A stretch of DNA of 64,000 nucleotides, from the NCBI GenBank assembly GCA_949128115.1, contig OX421963.1:41957979-42021978 (forward strand), given 5' to 3'. A program made the translations under genes and the position numbers. Below are positions 57,476-64,000 of the stretch, piece after piece. Under the pieces are notes generated by a model. It was not told the DNA's origin, searched no databases, and was given only the letters and a program-made list of their open reading frames with translations. How positions within the stretch are numbered: the first letter of the stretch is position 1; each line of letters opens with the position of its first letter. The DNA is from Anaspis maculata (lineage: Eukaryota > Arthropoda > Insecta > Coleoptera > Scraptiidae).

Positions 57476-58869
57476 TGGGCGGGTCTTATCTAGTATTTCG
57501 AGACATAAGCGTATGCGTCTTGCGTATTCAGGAATGATCTTTCTGAGATATCCAGTCGAACCAAAGAACTGTTGAAATTGGTTTCATGGGTATTCTCCGG
57601 ATTAGGAAGACTACACGACGTCCCGCAATTGGCCACTATGTGACGTAAAGCTGCGAGGCTTGCTTGCCCGTCTGCATGAAGCTGTCTTTTGTGCTCTTGT
57701 TTTATATGAGCCCAGTGATGTGATGATTTTTGGGTAGTACGATAGGCAGTTTCCGATCGAATGCAATGGAAGCGTATTTCAACGGTCCACCAACTCGAAT
57801 CAGATGATTTTGGTCCAAAAAAAGGATTCAGAGATAGAAGTTCACTGTTAGTATTCAACTTTTGACCTTTATCGAGATGAACATATTCGCTGGAAAATTT
57901 ACTTTTCTGTACAAATTTTATCATGTTGATGGTAGCTTTTTCCAATTCATTAGGTGTCAGGGAACCTTCATTTTTGGAATGATTACAATTCCATATGAAC
58001 CTATATACAAATACTATTACACATTGAATTTTACAGAATAATGAATATTTATGCAACAAATTATTAACTAATTCATTCTAAGCAATCGTATGTCAACACC
58101 TTGCACAGGTTCTCCGTATTTCCGGCAGTAATTCATCAGAGATTGTACAAATTTGATTAGGCCATAAATGTTCAGGCAGTGCAAGAAACTTGGGTCCCTC
58201 TCACCAAATGGTTGCGTTTTGAATATCATCTGGAAACAGTCCTCGCGATACAATGTCAGCTGGATTATCAAGATCACTAACATTATGCAATTCTTCTCTT
58301 TCACTCAACGATTGATATAACATCACTCGATTTGCAATAAAGGTACTCCAGTTGTTTGAGTGGCTTGATGAACAAGCTAATATGATTATTGAGTCTGTCC
58401 ACATATACTGCCTCTTTATAGCTCTGTTTGAAGCTGCCTCAGTTTTCTGCGTTTGTTTTGCTAAAAGATGAGCTCCTAACAATTCACTATAAGGAATAGT
58501 TACCACTCGCAACGGATTAACTAAGCGCGCAAAGTTTTAGTAATGCGTCTTGATTCAGATTCAGAAATGGATCGGAGGATTTGCTTTCATCGTTTGTTGA
58601 AAGTTCTAGCGTATTTGATGCCCATTTTCGTAGGTCAAATCCCGCGCTCTTGCAAATTGTTGTTAGTTGACTTCGAAGGACCATTGGATTTTCGATAGTA
58701 TCTGCCCCACTCAAGAGGTCATCCAAGTAAAAATCTCGACTGAGAATTTCATTTGTGAGAAAGTTTCTTTTGGTTCTCCAGCCAATTGCCTTGAAGTTCG
58801 CATAGCTAGTTGGGTTTAACATTTTAACTCATGAGTGACAGTTACCAGCTGAAAAGTTTCGATTGGAGC

Positions 58870-59856
58870 CAGTGGCGTATCTAGGGTAAATTGCGCCTAG
58901 GGCAAAACATGAGAATTGCGCCCCTGAATTAGAAACCCTGGGAAATGCGCCGCAGGCAGTTTTTCAGAATTCAGGTGGGCCAACGACAAATAGGGCCCCC
59001 ACGTGTGATCCGTTCGCATGCAAAGTTGCTAGGCAACCAGGGCTGTCACTAGGCTATCACCTAGGCAACATCACTTGATGAACTGTTCCCTGGTTCCGAA
59101 AATAGGGTCCCTGTTATAGGTTATACCTAGATCAGATGAAAAAGTTGAAAGTTGATCGTCTGTTTGAATGCATTGGTTTTGGTTTTCCCTCTTTCTCTGT
59201 TCCCATTTCGCTTGTAAATTATTGCTCACACGAATTGCGCCCAATAGTTCAAATATCTATATTATCCAGGGTGTCTCAAAACTCGCGCTCCAGAGAACAC
59301 TGACATGGTGCCGACGACAATAATAGGTTCCCAGGAAACGGAAGAAGAAAATGTATTGCTGCTTGCATAAAGAAGTCATGAGTTTTTCGAATCCACCAAT
59401 CCCGGAGGGTCAATTCGAGGTAAATTTGCAAAATTCAACCCAGTTGCTAAGTTTTGAAAGTAATACCAACTGCATGTCATGTAATAAATGTTTTGCTCAC
59501 TGTAACTGTGACACTGCCAGATTTAGATACTTGAACCTGGCAACTTGAAATTGAGGTAACATACCTCAAATGTACAGGTACTTAACTTTTGTCTTTTCTC
59601 GAATACCATTTGAGGTAGATTTTTTTCCTCGGTATTACACATCTGACTGCTATCTAGTTTTGCTTCATTTTCTCTGGGGAGTGAGTTTTGAGACATCCTG
59701 TATATAATTATATGAAGTGAACTTGGTCTTTGATTCGTTTTTCCAATTTTGTTCTTCATTTTTTCACATTTCTATCTTTTCCTCTCATTTGCGCCCTGAG
59801 GATTAAAGTGCGCCCATGGCACGTGCCCCACTTGCCCCCCCGTAGATACGCCTCTG
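58870..59856 (+). mobile_element. hAT MITE, copy 3 of 3, with nested insertion
   Basis: Same ends and body as 292-694, with the 8-bp duplication ATTGGAGC at 58862-58869 and 59857-59864. It is longer than the other copies because of about 100 extra bases near 59000-59105 (with GCTAGGCAACC/ACCTAGGCAAC words) and a nested MITE at 59267-59700. Confidence 0.9.
59267..59700. mobile_element. Mariner-like MITE nested in the hAT MITE
   Basis: Left CAGGGTGTCTCAAAACTCGC and right (complement) CAGGATGTCTCAAAACTCAC, with TA after the right end. The hAT body resumes on both sides. Only the terminal ~25 bp are clearly inverted. The 65-codon ORF inside has no recognised domain. Confidence 0.75.
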
Positions 59857-59960
59857 ATTGGAGCCTTATTGTTCTCGCACCATAGAATCAACTGAAACAT
59901 GTTGTCTTCTTCAGCAACGCGAATTGGCCACTACATTTTAGCTGTATCAGCGTTTAAAAC

Positions 59961-62900
59961 ATGTTGAATATGTACGAAACATCATTCGTTAACACATCTT
60001 AAGTAGTGCCTATTATAAATTTCATTGACAATGTATTTCATAATTCTTCATCGAAAATAAATTATTATTATTATTATTATTATCGTCAACGCATATATCA
60101 TATATTCCATTAATTAAGTAAATTCAATACATTGTTGACTTCGGAGTCCACTGTATCATCAGTTAAATTCTTATTTAATATTGAGTACGCGCCTACTATC
60201 ATTGTCTTGGGAAAAAAACTCAGCTAGTTCCTACTTTCGAATACTGTACATTCATTCATCTCTGTAAAATTGTATCCAATCGAACAACTCACAGTCACTA
60301 GACATTTATCAATCATTTAATTTCGTCGTCAACATAGAAGTCGGTTTTTATGTTGGAAATCACCAAGAGTTGATAATAAAATGGGAGACATGAGCGGTAA
60401 CACCTCCAGGTTCAGTTTTGACGCAGCTGATTTGGTAATCAAAAACCACTGTCTACCAAAATTATGTTGCAACGCCTCAGTTTAGTCCCATCAATCATAA
60501 TACTCTCCAAATACTTATCATGATCTTTTATTTTCAATGACACTGACATGTTTATACTTGAGGACTAAGCCCCAATATTTTCCATATTCAATCTGTTTAT
60601 AATGTTATATAGCTAAATAATGATTGATAGGTAAATATGGCTATGATTTTCATCATTAATTATTACTATTTCCGAAATAATGTCGCTCGCAAACATGGAA
60701 CAAGTGACAGGTGACTCTTTAAAGGAAAAGTACCATGTATTGTATAGGGTGATAGTTTTTCTTCAGAAATGGAAGCTGTAGACACGTGTCTCGTTATATC
60801 ATTTTAGCTCTTCAGTACAGCTTACCAGACAAGAGAATTTCAGTTTCAATTTCTACTAGTTACCAAGACCAGGAGGGTTGTATAAAGATTTTCAACAACA
60901 TACCTCTGCAGCTGGGAGACGTCAATCGATCACAAAACTCTGAAGCTCTTGATGTTTTGAAGATTTGAAGGGCCCCCCACTAGCCTTCCTCAGGGTCCGA
61001 TCCGGGGTCTTCTCTTGACGGATGGAGAACAAGAAGTGTACCAAGCGGCATATTTCTGTCACAAAGTGTACGATTGAAACCGTCTTTGTCGCTTGCCGCC
61101 GAAACTGTATTGCTTATAAATAAATGTGACAAATTTCAAAAGCTTCAAAAACATAATTCCCAATTCGTAGTTACTGGTCAATTCAGACAAGTCGTTCTCT
61201 CCGTTTGAAAGCTCATCCAAAAAAAAATCTGCAGTTTCTGGGTCGGTTCTATGCGGGTTATTATTTTATTTATGTGCTGCGCTATAATTGAATTCGAGTG
61301 TTTTACATGTTATGCATATTTTGAATTTATTCCGCTTGATCAAGCATGATTGATTGTTATAATATTCATAGATCTGATCTAAGAACGCCGCCAACTGAAA
61401 AGCCATATAATGGGATTTAGTGTCTATTTTAATTTGAAACACTTGTGACCCGTTTTTCTATACATCAAAGATACCCCGTGACACGACAAAAACTTTAATT
61501 AGGACGCTGAGTAGCTGATGATAAATGTATAATTGTATCAAGTATCCAAGTACCTACTGCTGCAACCTGATGAGGCTGTTAAACTTTTGCCTGAGGCGTT
61601 TTACGCTGTCAGTATTATTGGATTTATTGGAGAAAAATCGTTGTTATTCTGAAGTTATTTAGTCTTTGCCTCTTCAAAAATAAATATTTTTGCTGGAGCG
61701 CTGAAAACATATTTTGTACTTACGAGAAGATTGTTTAGTCTTTAATATATTTATTGTAAGCTGCCTGTAAATTAGCATCTGAACATAAACAAGCGAAGCT
61801 GTTCAGTCCGTTGCGATCAGATATAGTATAATGACACCGCCTTGCACAATTAATCATCCACAGCTTCTAATCATTTGGCATATACATAATTAACGTTATA
61901 GTTATGTAACGGGGGCATTAGAGATATACTAATAAATGTTTACGACCCCTGAATTGTGATCCTGATTCCTGATCCTGTCGTTCCTCCGAGTCCAATCCTG
62001 CTAGTTCATGCAGCCGTTTTCTTCTGGTACGCGCTCTTTGGTTATCTTATGGCCGTGGTAATTAACTCCAGATTTATGTATCATTCGGCATATTACACAA
62101 TCAGCAAGTTATCGAACTCTACTTACCATGCACAATTCCAATGGCCCCATATAATCACACCTTTCAGGACCTATCTTTACCCTATGCCTATACCAAACTT
62201 GGTATTGTTTCTGGAACTGCGACCGAAGCCGTATATTTTTTCGAAGTGCTATAATTTTAAGTAGTCCCACCATAAAAAACACGATAAAAAATTCAGACAA
62301 GACACTTTTATTGCCTGTCCAGCTTGGTTGAATTTACATTTAAATGTGTGGAATCAGAACAGGTATGGCGCCTCCTATACAAGGCAAGTTCGCTATACGT
62401 GGTGTGCACGCCAGCGCTTTGCTCTTCCTTTCTTACATAGCTTCTCCATTACCGGGCTATTATTATATGATGGTAAAACAGATTGTGCAGGATCCAATTT
62501 GGGAATTTCGATGCCCCTTTCAAAACTGATGGGTTTCTGAATCTGGGCCTCAACTTCTAGTCCAACCCTGCGACCTGTGTTGATGTTGTATCGGATCATA
62601 AAACGCTATAAAGCGGCTGATCGACATGGTGTCTTTGAATATGTTTTGAAATATTTCTCAGTTTACAGCTGGCAAGGCTTACCTGGGTATATAAAACTGG
62701 AGCAACTTTATTGCCTCATGCGGATGACATTTCAAGTCACATACACCTACCTATGATCATTCACCTTAAATTTTTCATTACCATGAAAATTGCCCAAGCA
62801 TTCTCTTTCCGCTGTCGTCGTCTCGAGTTATCTAATCAATTGACCTTGAAGTCCTGCAGACAGCATCTCAAGTAATAGCAAATTTTAGTGAACTCTCCAC

Positions 62901-64000
62901 TTATTGTTTGAACACCGCTACGTAAGCAATTAAAGAATCGCACGTGTCGATTAGACTAGCCTAAGTAAATATAACGCTCAAATATGATTCTAATTTAGAA
63001 GCAATAAATTACCACCCAGGTGAGGTACCTTCCATTTAAAATGCAACATTATTTTTACAATGTACTACCTTAGAAAAATGCAAGGAATGTGCAAACACTA
63101 TAACAAACATCGGTATAGCCTGAACTGTAGAGCGCGCTGGTATATATCGCAGTTCAAATATTACGGCAAGCTCGGCTCATAAATAATAGATTATATTATG
63201 TCTTCCACTCTCGCGAACAATAATTGTATGAAGGCAACGTAATAATTAGAACAGGTGGGTAACGTGACATCGTTTAATTTAAAAACTAGATTTGTTCCGT
63301 TTTATTGAACGCTGCTGAAGCCTACGTGTAACCACAATATATGTATGTTGCGGAGAAAAAGCCTAACCGTACTGAAGAGATTGTAGTCGTACCTACAGAG
63401 CTATTTATTTTAAACTGTCGCTTTTATTATTCTGAGAAATACCTGCAAAAATCCACAAGTAGGTAGTGAAAATTTCGCCCACTTCAGCAGTAGATGGAAA
63501 CTGCAATGGTATTCTTGGCCGAGCACGTAGTGAGTTTTCTTATGTGTTGAGCGCAGCGTTTGTCAAACTGTCTTTGTTTTCTTGTATTACGGCGTCCCGG
63601 TACCTTGATCTCTTTAATTTACTGATTTTCCACTTCATTCCCGATTGAAAACCCATTTCACCTTGCTCTGTTTCTGTTTATAGGAGAATGAATCATTTGA
63701 AGAAATCGCCTGATGAAATGTGCAGAAAAAACTGCATCTGGTCTAAACCAAACGACGAGGAACTTAGTTTTTGCTGAATTCTCAACGTTATCTTCAGGTT
63801 GTTGACTTATCTAATAATAATTGCTTCTGGAATCTTATATCAATCCAGGATCTTTGTACATGGCATGAAATATAGAACCATTTTTGAACAGCGACTCCAG
63901 CCCAGCTATAGAATGGAATAATACTACTATATAGTACTTCACTTCTACTGTGATTCTAGTTATGGCTGAGCAAATTTTCTACTCAAGCATTGTAGGTTTG
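59961..64000. other. AT-rich intergenic DNA, no gene identified
   Basis: (TTA)n at about 60062-60082. Short ORFs (61956-62264, 62328-62540, 63466-63648) show no recognised domain, splice context or repeat. This 4-kb stretch has the lowest repeat density of the window and may be intron or ordinary intergenic sequence. Confidence 0.4.

Larger units (their letters stand above)
57490..59960 (-). pseudogene. BEL/Pao retrotransposon pol remnant
   Basis: Read right to left. RT piece AEEDNMFQLILWCENNKAPI (about 59920-59857), continuing after the inserted hAT MITE as ETFQLVTVTHE; then FYLDDLLSGADT (58745-58700; YLDD in place of YVDD), with AGFDLRKWASN. Next comes the A17/RNase H-like region with IPYSELLGAHLLAKQ and WTDSIIILA, then DNPADIVSRGL (58512-58201). 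After a frame break lies the pre-integrase region, RFIWNC..LTPNELEKA and a zinc-binding-like H-H..H..LHADGQASLAALR (58059-57490). The order RT, RNase H, integrase matches BEL/Pao pol. Several stops and frameshifts show it is dead. No LTRs identified. Confidence 0.85.

Noticed and set aside
61571..61600. Another CTGATGAGG word
   Set aside because: Lacks GAAA and any pairing strands.
1..64000. CRISPR arrays, bacterial operons, phage attachment sites
   Set aside because: No regularly spaced short repeats with unique spacers and no bacterial-type coding density; the sequence is eukaryotic.

Overview
The window looks like nuclear DNA from an arthropod, most likely an insect. It is AT-rich, shows no bacterial-style gene packing, and is filled with nested transposable elements. 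The transposon set (rosa-like DD41D Tc1/mariner, FLYWCH-type MULE, BEL/Pao, CR1-group LINE, hAT, PIF/Harbinger-like MITEs and mariner-like foldbacks) is common in insects with large genomes. A hemipteran is a reasonable guess, but nothing here proves it. Almost no host coding sequence can be supported. The best host-gene candidates are a signal-peptide first exon with a splice donor (45112-45199, in a GC-richer promoter-like stretch), a THAP-domain exon on the minus strand (8086-8274) and a small secreted-peptide ORF (53446-53616).

Layout. 1-1160: a hAT element containing a second hAT MITE. 2694-3965: a broken MULE transposase. 4458-6290: a pogo-type terminus, a ~115-bp tandem array and a (GGAC)n tract. 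8711-14411: a large foldback element holding a ~258-bp satellite, further insertions and the second hAT MITE copy. 14556-20256: four palindromic elements. 22506-27392: a Tc1/mariner element whose transposase gene is interrupted three times; removing the interruptions restores a 347-codon frame with a single stop. 30934-35016: two small MITEs, another giant palindrome, a transposon ORF fragment and an inverted copy of the 115-bp array. 36620-39158: a 5'-truncated LINE with an intact reverse transcriptase and a 3' hairpin. 40007-43171: two palindromic MITEs. 43600-45550: possible host gene material. 45852-50665: four palindromic elements. 53930-54960: diverged direct repeats flanking a canonical hammerhead ribozyme. 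57345-59960: a 5S-rRNA-like relic and a BEL/Pao pol remnant carrying the third hAT MITE copy. 59970-64000: mostly featureless AT-rich sequence.

Main novelties. (1) A type I hammerhead ribozyme at 54384-54430 with all core residues. (2) Three giant, nearly fully palindromic elements (15739-18056, 22996-24601, 31462-33093) that share termini starting TAGTC and 3-bp target duplications but not internal sequence. (3) A general theme of full-length inverted-repeat architecture, seen in about a dozen elements. All element boundaries were read by eye from terminal repeats and target-site duplications.
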